Below, in pieces: positions 1 to 7,147 of a stretch of DNA of 9,983 bases. The position numbers were made by a program, and so were the translations under genes. Location of the stretch: positions 1 to 9,983 of the forward strand of contig DASWED010000078.1 of NCBI GenBank assembly GCA_036394995.1, given 5' to 3'. Numbering within the stretch: the stretch's first letter is position 1; each line of letters begins with the position of its first letter. The DNA comes from DASWED01 sp036394995 (GTDB lineage: Bacteria > Actinomycetota > UBA4738 > JACQTL01). Under the pieces are notes generated by a model. That model made no database searches and was not told the DNA's origin. It worked only from the letters and a program-made list of their open reading frames with translations.

Positions 1-229
1 CCTCGTGGACCTCGCCGATCTTGTAGGCCTTGCCGGTGTAGTAGAGGATGCGCTCGGTCGTGGTGGTCTTGCCCGCGTCGATGTGGGCCATGATCCCGAT
101 GTTCCGGGTCCGGCCCAGCGGGTACTCGCGGATGACCAGGCTGCCCTTGCCGGGCGGCTGCTGGCGCTCCTTCGTGACCTGCGCTACCTCTGCCACTTCC
201 GTTTCCAACCTCTCCGCGGGGACCGCCAT
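1..229 (-). CDS. fusA: Elongation factor G, N-terminal part (runs off the window)
   Basis: EF-G is the cytoplasmic GTPase that drives translocation of tRNA and mRNA on the ribosome. Only the first 76 codons are in the window; the gene continues beyond base 1. The fragment contains the P-loop AHIDAGKT at residues 48-55, followed by TTTERIL and the switch-I lead-in YKIGEVHE, which is diagnostic of EF-G. The ATG at 229 is preceded by a purine-rich GAGAGGGG about ten bases upstream, so this start is reasonable. It gives about 34 residues before the conserved YPLGRTRNIGIMAHIDAG stretch, longer than in the usual EF-G, and a GTG at codon 12 is a possible alternative start. It lies 66 bases after rpsG in the order rpsL-rpsG-fusA of the str operon, and is probably co-transcribed with it. 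Identity is near certain; the exact start is less so. Confidence 0.96.
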   Translation of the reverse strand, partial: MAVPAERLETEVAEVAQVTKERQQPPGKGSLVIREYPLGRTRNIGIMAHIDAGKTTTTERILYYTGKAYKIGEVHE

Positions 230-251
230 CTCAACAGCCCCTCTCACAAGC

Positions 252-275
252 GCCGGGCCCCCCGTGGAGCCCGGC
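252..275 (-). other. Hairpin in the rpsG-fusA gap
   Basis: A perfect 7-bp stem (GCCGGGC with GCCCGGC) encloses a 10-base loop, between the rpsG stop and the fusA ribosome-binding site. No U-run follows on the minus strand, so it does not look like a full terminator. It could be an RNA-processing or partial attenuation structure, or chance in GC-rich DNA. Confidence 0.4.
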
Positions 276-295
276 CTCGAAGCTTTCGTCGACGC

Positions 296-766
296 TCACC
301 ATCGGTAGTGGGCGAACGCCCTATTCGCGTCCGCCATCTTGTGCAGGTCCTCCCGGCGCTTCACCGAGGACCCCTGCCCGTTCGCCGCGTCCATGATCTC
401 GCCCACCAGGCGCTCGGCCATGGTGTGCTCGCGGCGCTGGCGGGTGAAGTTCACCAGCCATCGCAGCGCGAGCGTGGTGCCCCGGGCCGGCCGTACCTCC
501 ACCGGGACCTGGTACGTGGCGCCGCCCACGCGCCGGGAGCGGACCTCGAGCAGCGGACGGGCGTTCTCCACGGCCTTCTTCAGCGTGATGACCGGGTCGT
601 TGGCCGTGCGCTCGCTGATCTGCTCCAGGGCCTTGTACACGATCTGCTCGGCGGTGCTCTTCTTGCCGTGCAGCAGGATCTTGTTGATGAGCTGGGTCAC
701 CAGGGGGTTCTGGTACACCGGATCCGGCTCGACCTCACGCTTGACCGCTGGTCCCTTCCGTGGCAT
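296..766 (-). CDS. rpsG: 30S ribosomal protein S7
   Basis: S7 is a primary 16S rRNA-binding protein that nucleates assembly of the 30S head and sits near the E site. The product is 156 residues, the usual bacterial length. It has the conserved MPRKGPA start, the VRSRRVGGATYQVPVEVR core at about residues 76-93, the ALRWLV segment and the C-terminal VKRRED...HKMADANRAFAHYRW, matching actinobacterial S7. The ATG at 766 follows the rpsL stop by 11 bases; its Shine-Dalgarno (AGGGGG) overlaps the rpsL TAG, so the two are probably translationally coupled. In E. coli, S7 represses its own translation by binding a long rpsL-rpsG spacer; the 11-base spacer here leaves no room for that site. The gene is intact and typical in base composition. 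Confidence 0.99.
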   Translation of the reverse strand: MPRKGPAVKREVEPDPVYQNPLVTQLINKILLHGKKSTAEQIVYKALEQISERTANDPVITLKKAVENARPLLEVRSRRVGGATYQVPVEVRPARGTTLALRWLVNFTRQRREHTMAERLVGEIMDAANGQGSSVKRREDLHKMADANRAFAHYRW

Positions 767-777
767 GGCCCAGCCCC

Positions 778-1149
778 CTACGCGTTCTTCTTCGCGCCGT
801 ACTTCGACCGGGCCTTGCGGCGGTCCCGGACTCCGGCGGTGTCGAGCGCGGCGCGGATGATCTTGTACCGGACGCCCGGGAGGTCCTTCACCCGGCCCCC
901 CCGCACGAGCACGATCGAGTGCTCCTGGAGGTTGTGGCCGATCCCGGGGATGTAGGCGGTGACCTCGATGCCCGTGGTCAGGCGGACCCGGGCCACCTTC
1001 CGGAGGGCCGAGTTCGGCTTCTTCGGCGTGGTGGTGTAGACGCGCGTGCAGACGCCGCGCCGCTGCGGAGACCGGCGGAGAGCGGGGCTCTTCGTCTTGC
1101 TCCGAGGGCGCTCGCGCCCGTTCCTGACCAGCTGTTGAATCGTGGGCAT
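778..1149 (-). CDS. rpsL: 30S ribosomal protein S12
   Basis: S12 lines the decoding centre of the small subunit and governs accuracy; it is the classic streptomycin-resistance target. The 123-residue product is full length, beginning MPTIQQLVRNGR and carrying TTPKKPNSALRKVARVRL (residues 40-57) and GGRVKDLPGVRYKIIRG-like sequence (84 onward, here ending in RAALD). Lys43 and Lys88, whose substitution gives streptomycin resistance, are both wild-type lysines, and Asp89, the residue that is beta-methylthiolated in many bacteria, is present. The ATG at 1149 has a GAGAGAG ribosome-binding site six or so bases upstream. It is the first gene of the rpsL-rpsG-fusA run, following a leader with a candidate promoter (1330-1359) and a terminator-like hairpin (1198-1227). 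Confidence 0.99.
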   Translation of the reverse strand: MPTIQQLVRNGRERPRSKTKSPALRRSPQRRGVCTRVYTTTPKKPNSALRKVARVRLTTGIEVTAYIPGIGHNLQEHSIVLVRGGRVKDLPGVRYKIIRAALDTAGVRDRRKARSKYGAKKNA

Positions 1150-1197
1150 GGCTCTCTCGTCACGCGCTCTCGTCGTTCTCCGCTGAGGGGGGGCCGC

Positions 1198-1227
1198 AAA
1201 AAGCCGGACCTGTCAAGAAGGTCCGGC
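1198..1227 (-). terminator. Rho-independent terminator or attenuator in the rpsL leader
   Basis: On the minus strand a perfect 8-bp stem, GCCGGACC with GGTCCGGC around a 9-base loop, is followed at once by TTTTT. This is a textbook intrinsic terminator. It lies 48 bases before the rpsL start and about 250 bases past the subtilase stop, which already has its own hairpin at 1422-1454. As it is downstream of the candidate rpsL promoter, it may act as an attenuator. Bases 1240-1244 (minus TCCGG) could pair with 1222-1226 (CCGGA) in the terminator's 5' arm, a possible but weak antiterminator. It could instead simply be a backup terminator that stops read-through from the subtilase gene. Confidence 0.75.
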
Positions 1228-1288
1228 CCAGGGTGCTGCCCGGATGCCGCGATCCCTTCTCGGGTCCCCCCTTGGATTCTGGGATTCC

Positions 1289-1302
1289 TGCCGATTGCGG
1301 CA
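1289..1302 (-). other. Small hairpin early in the rpsL leader
   Basis: TGCCG-CAAT-CGGCA on the minus strand gives a 5-bp stem with a four-base loop, about 20 bases after the inferred transcription start of rpsL. It may be part of a folded leader RNA. On its own it is weak evidence. The rest of the 1150-1476 gap shows no convincing gene beyond the possible leader reading frame described in the findings. Confidence 0.3.
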
Positions 1303-1329
1303 CGAAACCGAACACTGCCGCGACCGATG

Positions 1330-1359
1330 AGAATACTAGCCACGCACGGCCACCGTCAA
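1330..1359 (-). promoter_or_regulatory. Candidate sigma70-type promoter for rpsL-rpsG-fusA
   Basis: On the minus strand TTGACG (1354-1359) and TATTCT (1330-1335) are separated by 18 bases. An overlapping TAGTAT (1333-1338) is a second possible -10 but with a 15-base spacer. The region is locally AT-richer than its surroundings. Transcription would start near 1323, giving a leader of about 175 bases. This matches the strong promoter expected for a ribosomal-protein operon that is no longer directly behind rpoC. Confidence 0.6.
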
Positions 1360-1421
1360 TTCGACGACGGCCCGCCGGAGGCCTCCAAGGACCCCCGGCA
1401 CCGCATTCTACCAGCGGAAAT

Positions 1422-1454
1422 GGAAGGGCCCGGGCTCCCGGCCCGTGCCCTTCC
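1422..1454 (-). terminator. Hairpin terminator after the subtilase gene
   Basis: A 14-position stem with one mismatch (13 pairs) around a 5-base loop begins 22 bases past the subtilase stop. On the minus strand GGAAGGGCACGGGC pairs with GCCCGGGCCCTTCC, followed by ATTTCC, a poor U-run. Strong GC hairpins with a weak U-tract are common at actinobacterial gene ends, so it most likely ends the subtilase transcript. Confidence 0.7.
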
Positions 1455-1476
1455 GGTGGTCGTCCGCCGATCCGGT

Positions 1477-4400
1477 CTACGTATGGACCGTCAGCGGCTG
1501 TGTGGCCGTGGTCGTGCCCGGCGTCTGGTCCGACGTCATCTTGGTCACGAGCGTGTAGCTCCCGACCTTCTCCCCGGTGACGTCGTAGGTGATCGTGACC
1601 ATGCCGCCCGGCGTGGGACCGGAGGTGTTCACCCGGTACCCCGTGTTCGGTCCGGTCGGTGAGACGTTGATGCCGCTCGTCCCGTCCCGGTTCTCCGCCC
1701 CCGCATTCAGGGGCGTCGGGTCCGGCGTCGTGGTCCCGTACACCCACGTGTTGTCCTCGCCCGGGTTGGCATCGCTGTTGAGGCCGATCCAGAGCTCGAA
1801 CGTCTCGAGGTTGCTCGTGCCGAACACCGGGACGCTGTTGAAGTCGACGACGATCCAGGTGTCCGAGCCGTCGGTGAGGGTCGCGATCCGGATGGCTCCC
1901 CCGGCGCCCGGGTTCAGGTCGGTCCAGTACGGCGCCAGGACGTTGTTCGGCCTGGCCGCGTTCGGCATCGTCTGCGGGACGAAGTCGACGTCGGCACTGG
2001 CGCCGCCACCCACCACGACGTACCCGTCGGAGACGATCCCGAGCCGCGTGTAGCTCTCCTGCCCGTAGTTGAATCCGGGCACGTTGAAGTTCGTGATCGT
2101 CTCGTCGCCCTGCCCCGTGAGCGGCGTGACGCCGAACGCCGACAGCGGGACGTAGCCGCCCGCCGGCCCGGAGTCGGGGGTGATCGAGGTGATCTGCGGC
2201 GCGACCGAGGGCGAGAGCTGCCCGTCCCACGTGTAGCCGCCGGCGCTCGTCGAGGTGAACCCGCCGCTCGACGACCCGTTGTGCACCTCGCCGAAGTTCG
2301 AGTGCGACAGCTTCGCCCGGTGCCCGAAGTTCTCGGCGACGGTCGTGTTCGCCGCGGCCGAGGACAGGTTCTGGGCGACCGTGGTGCAGGCCGTGGTCGC
2401 GTTCAGCAGGATCGAGTCCGGCGTGCAGGAGAACGTGAGCGTGACGTCGCCCTGCTTCTTGAAGAACGCCACCGGGATGTACACGGGGTTCCCGGAGTCC
2501 GGGATGAGCGTGACGGACCCGAAGTACTGCGTGTCCGGGGCCAGGCTCGTGCCGTTGATGTTGATCTTCAGGTTCTTGGCCCGGTGGGCCGCCAGCGAGA
2601 ACGACGCCGGAACCACCTTGATGGTGGCACCCGGAGGCGCCGTGGTGGTGCTGGTGAACGTCCGGGGTGCGCCCGACACGTTCTTCGCCCGGCGGACCGT
2701 CGAGATGGTCCCCGGCATGGTCGGGGCGTCTACCGAGGGCAGGTTGGCGTCGATCCGCGCGAGCGGGGTCCCCGCGAGGGCGGCGTAGTCCGCCGCCGAC
2801 TCGTCGAACGTCAAGGTGGGATGGACCGCCCGATCCGCCCGGATGGATCCGGCGCCCATGTTGAACGGGTCGGCCGGCGTGACGCCGTCCGGCTTCAGCA
2901 CGCTCTGGACGGCCGAGGTCATCATGGCCGACTTCACCTGACCCGGCGTCCACGCCGGGTGGGTGGCGAACACCAGGGCCGCCACGCCGGTGGCGTGCGG
3001 GGCCGACATCGAGGTCCCCGCGATGGCCTGGTAGTTCTCCCCGGGAGGCCCGGAGGCGACCGCCGACGGGGCGGGAGCTGCCGAGTTCCCGGCCAGGATC
3101 TCGATGCCGGGGGCCGTGATGTCCGGCTTGATCCAGTCACCGAGCGGCCCGCGCGAGGAGAACGTCGTCATGATGTCGGGCGTCGTCGCGGTGGCCGTGC
3201 CCGTGCTCCAGGAAGCCTGGATGCCGGTGTGCCCGGACAGGAACGCGAGGAGCGCGTCGGTATCGTGGGGGATCTGCGGGGTGGTCCCGCCGTCGAGCAT
3301 GACCGTCGGGACCCAGAAGTTGTCCGTGAACAGGTCCTGGTGGGCCGGGTTGTACAGGATCATCCCGGCGCCACCGCCCTGCAGGACGTTGAAGCTGGAC
3401 GCGGCGCGCCCGGCGGGGTTGCCGCGTGCGCACACGACGACTTGCCCGGCAACCGAGCCCGCCGCGAACGCCGTGTCGCACGACACGCCGCCCGTGTAGC
3501 CGCCCACGTCCGTCGCCTTGACCACGTTCGTGGCGCTCGCGATGCCCTGGGTGATGGACGACCCCGTCAGGTCCAGGGTGTCGCCGCCCGAGGCGGACAG
3601 GTGCAGCGTCGTGAGGTACAGCCGGGAGGGGTACGAGGCCCCCACGGTGTTCTCCCACGGGCCGCCGTGGTCGGAGGTGGCCGCGCCCGGACCGGAGTTG
3701 CCGGCGGAGGCGTTGGCCAGGCCGCCCGCCGCGTAGAAGTCGCGGAAGGCCAGCTCGATCGCGTCGGAGAACGGGTTCTTCCCGCCGGATATCGAGTAGT
3801 TGATGACGTTGACGCCGTCGGTGATGGCCTGGTTCACGGCCGCCACGCTGTCGGAGGTGAAGCAGCCCAGCTCCAGGCAGACCCGGTACGCGATCACGTG
3901 CGCGCCGGGGGCCAGGCCCGAGGTCGGGCCTCGGTCGATGCCGAAGATCGGGGCGTGGTCCACGTAGTCGCCGGCCGCCGTGGTGGCGGTATGGGTGCCG
4001 TGCCCCTCGGAGTCCCGGACCGAGCACGCGCTGTTGTCGGCCTTGCAGTACTCGCCGGGCGCTGCCCCGATGACGGCCAGGTACGTGGCCGTGAAGTCGT
4101 AGGCCCCCACGAGCTTGTTGTTGCAGGTGAAGTCGGGCCCGAAGTCCGGGTCCACCCCGTCGCCGAAGTCGCACGTGTAGGGACCGCCCGCGGGGGGCGC
4201 GAGCCCGTTGTCCACGAGCATCGGGTTCTCCGGCCATATGCCCGTGTCGATGACGCCCACCGTCACGTTCGACGCCGCCGTCGGCAGACCGCCCAGGGAG
4301 GGCCACACGGCCTCTGCGCCGATGAACTGGTAGGGCTCCTGGACCACGTCGGTGTGGTTCAGCGAGTCACGTTGGACCGCCACCACGCCGGGGATGTTCA

Positions 4401-4875
4401 GGAGCTTCGAGATCCGGTCCGCGGGGAGCCGCACAGCGAGGCCGCCGTAGGCCACCCGGTACGTCTGCGTGACCCTGGCCTTCGGGATCCGCGCGATGGC
4501 GGCCCGGGCCCTGTCCTCCATGCGGGCGATGTAGCGGGTGTACGAGTTGACGGCCGCCCGGTTGGCCTTCAGGGAGCGGTGCGTGACGCCCGGGCTGGTG
4601 GCCGCGTAGCCGGGGAGGTATCCCCGGTAGGACCCCAGCGCGTCGTAGTCCAGCTTGACCAGCACGGAGGTGATCTTCGACCCGCTGAGGTGGAGCACCC
4701 GCCGGTCGGACTTCGCGATCCTCCCGGAGTCTGACTTGGCCCCGTGGAACGTGTTGAGACGGGTTACCCCGCCCACGGACCTGAACTTCGAACTCGCGGC
4801 CTGGGCCCCGATTGCGGACACCCCGATCGCCGAGATGACCGCGCACGCCAGCGCGGCCGACAACACTCGTCGCAT
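1477..4875 (-). CDS. Secreted subtilisin-like serine protease (S8 family) with C-terminal beta-rich domains
   Basis: Large exported endopeptidase of 1132 residues. Residues 1-27 form a Sec signal peptide (MRRVLS, hydrophobic core, likely cut near AQA-AS). An I9-type inhibitor prodomain spans about 68-172. The S8 catalytic domain has Asp210 (VIDTGIW), His292 (GHGTH), oxyanion Asn393 (SAGNSGP) and nucleophile Ser622 (GTSMSAPH). A PA-like insert lies between Asn393 and Ser622 at about 445-550, as in large actinobacterial and plant-type subtilases. An Fn3-like domain follows at about 690-810. The tail at about 890-1090 contains ITSITPDSGPAGG, SDGYVVVGGG and NNVLAPYWTDLNPGAGGA, a C-terminal module I recall from other actinobacterial subtilases. 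All catalytic residues are present, so it should be active after removal of the prodomain. No anchor, dockerin or sorting motif is visible. A frame open up to an ATG at 5001 was not used, because the ATG at 4875 has a strong ribosome-binding site and starts the signal peptide. Natural substrate unknown; probably extracellular protein breakdown. Confidence 0.95.
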   Translation of the reverse strand: MRRVLSAALACAVISAIGVSAIGAQAASSKFRSVGGVTRLNTFHGAKSDSGRIAKSDRRVLHLSGSKITSVLVKLDYDALGSYRGYLPGYAATSPGVTHRSLKANRAAVNSYTRYIARMEDRARAAIARIPKARVTQTYRVAYGGLAVRLPADRISKLLNIPGVVAVQRDSLNHTDVVQEPYQFIGAEAVWPSLGGLPTAASNVTVGVIDTGIWPENPMLVDNGLAPPAGGPYTCDFGDGVDPDFGPDFTCNNKLVGAYDFTATYLAVIGAAPGEYCKADNSACSVRDSEGHGTHTATTAAGDYVDHAPIFGIDRGPTSGLAPGAHVIAYRVCLELGCFTSDSVAAVNQAITDGVNVINYSISGGKNPFSDAIELAFRDFYAAGGLANASAGNSGPGAATSDHGGPWENTVGASYPSRLYLTTLHLSASGGDTLDLTGSSITQGIASATNVVKATDVGGYTGGVSCDTAFAAGSVAGQVVVCARGNPAGRAASSFNVLQGGGAGMILYNPAHQDLFTDNFWVPTVMLDGGTTPQIPHDTDALLAFLSGHTGIQASWSTGTATATTPDIMTTFSSRGPLGDWIKPDITAPGIEILAGNSAAPAPSAVASGPPGENYQAIAGTSMSAPHATGVAALVFATHPAWTPGQVKSAMMTSAVQSVLKPDGVTPADPFNMGAGSIRADRAVHPTLTFDESAADYAALAGTPLARIDANLPSVDAPTMPGTISTVRRAKNVSGAPRTFTSTTTAPPGATIKVVPASFSLAAHRAKNLKININGTSLAPDTQYFGSVTLIPDSGNPVYIPVAFFKKQGDVTLTFSCTPDSILLNATTACTTVAQNLSSAAANTTVAENFGHRAKLSHSNFGEVHNGSSSGGFTSTSAGGYTWDGQLSPSVAPQITSITPDSGPAGGYVPLSAFGVTPLTGQGDETITNFNVPGFNYGQESYTRLGIVSDGYVVVGGGASADVDFVPQTMPNAARPNNVLAPYWTDLNPGAGGAIRIATLTDGSDTWIVVDFNSVPVFGTSNLETFELWIGLNSDANPGEDNTWVYGTTTPDPTPLNAGAENRDGTSGINVSPTGPNTGYRVNTSGPTPGGMVTITYDVTGEKVGSYTLVTKMTSDQTPGTTTATQPLTVHT

Positions 4876-4881
4876 TCCTTC

Positions 4882-4888
4882 CCTCCCC
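4882..4888 (-). promoter_or_regulatory. Ribosome-binding site fixing the subtilase start
   Basis: GGGGAGG within AAGGGGAGGGAAGGA sits six bases before the ATG at 4875. The in-frame ATGs further upstream (5001 and others) lack both a comparable site and a following signal peptide, so this decides the start. Confidence 0.8.
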
Positions 4889-4989
4889 TTGACTTCGTGG
4901 TGCGTGCGGAACAGCGACCGCATACTCGCAGGAAGTTCCTTCCCCATGCAAGCGGGCAAAGGGAGTTCCGGGGCGACATCATCCCCAAC

Positions 4990-5000
4990 TGCCCGGGGCA
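4990..5000. other. Short inverted repeat upstream of the subtilase gene
   Basis: TGCCC-G-GGGCA is a perfect 5-bp dyad about 115 bases before the subtilase start, in the 204-base gap that also holds the terminator of the propeller gene. A second small dyad, GGAA-G-TTCC, lies at 4931-4939. Either could be an operator, but such short dyads are frequent in GC-rich DNA. No convincing promoter was found in this gap. Confidence 0.2.
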
Positions 5001-5022
5001 TGCGGGATGGGACCGGTCATGA

Positions 5023-5052
5023 CGAGAGGGGGGCCTCGCGGCCCCCCTCTCG
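5023..5052 (-). terminator. Very stable hairpin after the propeller gene
   Basis: A perfect 13-bp, G+C-dominated stem (CGAGAGGGGGGCC and its complement) closes on a TCGC loop, 27 bases beyond the stop at 5080. There is no U-run on either strand. Position and stability point to a factor-independent end or an mRNA-stabilising 3' structure for the 5080-6927 gene. Confidence 0.7.
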
Positions 5053-5079
5053 GTCCTCCCGTTGCGTCGGCGCTGCGGA

Positions 5080-6927
5080 CTAGTGCAGCGCGACCGATGC
5101 GTAGTACCCGTCCTCCTCCGGGACCGGGTTCGCCGAACCGACCACACCGCGCGTGTCCGACCACGCGATGCGGACGGTGGTGCCGTCGACCTCGGTCCAC
5201 ATGTAGTCGCCGAGGAAGCCCTGCTGCACGGCGTTGTTCGCCGGCGTCAGGTTCGGCATGGACGAGGTGGTGATGCGGCGGTACGACCACGTGCCGCCGT
5301 TGTTGTTCGACTGGGCCAGCGTGATGTCGTTGCAGCCATCGGCCTCGCAGCTTCCGTACACGTCGCTGCGGTCGTAGTAGGCCACGACGAGCGTGCCGTC
5401 CTCGGCCACGTCGCCCCAGGGCTGCCACTGCGCAGCCGGGTCGCTGGGAGCCCGCCGGCCGCCGCCGACGCGGGTCACCGTCGGTGGGTGGTGCCACGAG
5501 GCGCCGCCGTCGTCCGACCAGGCGGCCAGGACGTCCTCGTTGTGGTTGTCACAGGGCTCGGTGTTGTAGCTCAAGCTCCCGAGGGTCGCCTGTGCGCACG
5601 GACCGCCGTGGCGGAAGTCCGACCAGTACACGGCCAGCTTGCCGGTGTTGTCGTCGATACCGATGGACGGGAAGTCGTTCATCCGGTACCCGTTGGGGTA
5701 CAGGCACTGCCGTCCGAAGGGGCACCCCACCGAGTTCATGGTGGGGTTCGATGGGAAGTTGAGCGGCTCCGTGGCCTGGTCGATGCCGACCCGCACCGGG
5801 TCGCCCCAGGTCACGCCGCCGTCGGTGGACTTCACCATGAGCTGCTGGCACTTGCCGGGCAGCCCCAGAGCCCCCTTGAGGGAGACGTTGCAGTTGTTGA
5901 ACGCCACGTAGACCGTGCCGTCCGGCCCCACGATGGGTGCCGACCCCTGGTCGAAGTCGCAGTCACCCGCGGCCCGGGCCGGGTCGAACAGGTCACCGAA
6001 CTTGCAGATGTCCGAGTTGGTCCCGCTGATGATCTGGGGATCCGTCCAGGTGACGCCCTGGTCCGTCGAGTGCGACTCGTAGATGTCGCTCGAGCAGTAG
6101 TCGCCCCCCGAGTCCCCGCAGTGGAAGTCGAAGATCGTCCACGTCAGGTACACGTTGTTGAAGAACGGGCTGGAGGCGTTGGTGTCCGCCGTCATGAGCT
6201 GCTTGTCGTCGGACAGGTTCTCCTCGCCGCAGTTCGTGTGGACCGTCACCGGGTTCGCCGACAGCTCGTTGCCGTTCGGGTTGTGCAGGAACGACGCCTT
6301 GTGGTCGGCGTTCGACTTCCAGACGGCGATCGCGGTGGTGGCCGAGTTGAGGTTGAAGCCCACCGCCGAGTAGTAGAAGTTCCCGTCGCCGTCGAACGTC
6401 CCGGCCGGGTCGCTGAAGGCGTCGAATCCGGCCCCGGCGCAGTTGAGGTACCGGGTGCCCGGTGGCGCGTAGCCCCAGTGCAGACCGCCGTCGATTGAAT
6501 AGTCGGCGCCGGTCTGGTTGAACCCGTGCTGCGACTCGTTCTGCCCGAAGTACAGGTTGTCGGAGTCGGTCGGGTTCTGCATGACCTGCACCTCGGCCTG
6601 CCGCCGGTTCGAACAGTCCTGGTTCGCCCGGACGTTGTCCGGGACGCCGCCGAAGCCGGCGAACGTATTTGAACACCCATTGGTGTCGGGAGCGATTGCC
6701 GGGACGCTGGCGGCCCGGACTCCCTTGGTCACGGCCATGGCCTCACGGTACGAGGCCTCCACGCCACCGGACACCTTCTGGGGCAGACCCATCGGGTTCC
6801 CCTTGAGTGTCGCGGCCAGGGCCCGGTTGGTCTGGTGGCCGGTCTTGGTCACACCGGTGCCACCCTGGGCCACGAAGGCCATGACGACCACGGACACGGA
6901 TACCGCGAGCAAGATCCTGTTGCGCAT
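5080..6927 (-). CDS. Secreted Asp-box beta-propeller protein, exo-sialidase-like
   Basis: A 615-residue exported protein. Residues 1-20 are a signal peptide (MRNRILLAVSVSVVVMAFVA). Five BNR/Asp-box motifs of the form SxDxGxxW mark the blades of a sialidase-type propeller: about 144-151 (SIDGGLHW), 287-294 (STDQGVTW), 367-374 (STDGGVTW), 471-478 (SDDGGASW) and a degenerate one at 540-547 (SNNNGGTW). Between them lie repeated lines such as DFPSIGIDDNTGKLAVYWSDFR and the GDYMWTEVDGTTVRIAWSDTR-like segment near 573-593. Sixteen cysteines suggest many disulfide bonds outside the cell. Databases often label such proteins exo-alpha-sialidase, but the FRIP motif of true sialidases is absent near the N-terminus and a catalytic Arg triad cannot be assigned by eye. 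It may be a glycan hydrolase, a glycan-binding protein or a structural protein. A good ribosome-binding site (GGGGGTGAGG) precedes the ATG at 6927. Confidence 0.88.
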   Translation of the reverse strand: MRNRILLAVSVSVVVMAFVAQGGTGVTKTGHQTNRALAATLKGNPMGLPQKVSGGVEASYREAMAVTKGVRAASVPAIAPDTNGCSNTFAGFGGVPDNVRANQDCSNRRQAEVQVMQNPTDSDNLYFGQNESQHGFNQTGADYSIDGGLHWGYAPPGTRYLNCAGAGFDAFSDPAGTFDGDGNFYYSAVGFNLNSATTAIAVWKSNADHKASFLHNPNGNELSANPVTVHTNCGEENLSDDKQLMTADTNASSPFFNNVYLTWTIFDFHCGDSGGDYCSSDIYESHSTDQGVTWTDPQIISGTNSDICKFGDLFDPARAAGDCDFDQGSAPIVGPDGTVYVAFNNCNVSLKGALGLPGKCQQLMVKSTDGGVTWGDPVRVGIDQATEPLNFPSNPTMNSVGCPFGRQCLYPNGYRMNDFPSIGIDDNTGKLAVYWSDFRHGGPCAQATLGSLSYNTEPCDNHNEDVLAAWSDDGGASWHHPPTVTRVGGGRRAPSDPAAQWQPWGDVAEDGTLVVAYYDRSDVYGSCEADGCNDITLAQSNNNGGTWSYRRITTSSMPNLTPANNAVQQGFLGDYMWTEVDGTTVRIAWSDTRGVVGSANPVPEEDGYYASVALH

Positions 6928-7020
6928 ACCTCACCCCCTGCTAGCGAAGCGATCGAAGGAACGAACGAAAGTGACGATCGAGAGCGAGATGCCCTACCCC
7001 GGCGGCCCCTCCTTCCCCTA

Positions 7021-7044
7021 CCCGACGGACATCGGGAGCCTCCC
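7021..7044. other. Overlapping short dyads in the divergent intergenic region
   Basis: The 6928-7160 gap lies between divergently oriented genes and must hold both promoters. CCCGA-CGGACA-TCGGG (7021-7036) and GGGAG-C-CTCCC (7034-7044) overlap, and two CGATCG palindromes stand 25 bases apart at 6950-6955 and 6975-6980. They could be regulator sites, but nothing identifies the factor. I could not assign a clear promoter for the minus-strand propeller gene. Confidence 0.25.
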
Positions 7045-7147
7045 ACCCGCGAGGCCCCCGGCGCAACAGGACGTTTCGGAACAAACTCGGACTTTCATCA
7101 CCCGGATGACGGGAATCGGACGGCCGATTCGACGGACGTCCCTCTGT

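Noticed and set aside
1160..2953. Minus-strand open frame of 597 codons overlapping the subtilase in another frame
   Set aside because: Composition is Arg/Gly/His-rich and featureless; the subtilase frame has all expected motifs. Only its last 51 codons, in the rpsL leader, were considered separately.
2281..4734. Long plus-strand open frame of 817 codons opposite the subtilase
   Set aside because: The translation is low-complexity and rich in Arg, Gly, Val and Asp with no domain. It lies antisense to a gene with full catalytic motifs, as expected for a third-position shadow in GC-rich DNA.
4895..4960. Promoter for the subtilase (TTGCAT and GAGTAT with 18 bases between, minus strand)
   Set aside because: Both boxes match the consensus poorly, so it was not annotated.
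4876..5001. Upstream ATG at 5001 as the subtilase start
   Set aside because: It would put 42 residues before the signal peptide, and the ATG at 4875 has a strong ribosome-binding site.
5062..6498. Plus-strand open frame of 478 codons opposite the propeller gene
   Set aside because: No recognisable domain, biased composition, and antisense to a gene with five Asp boxes and a signal peptide.
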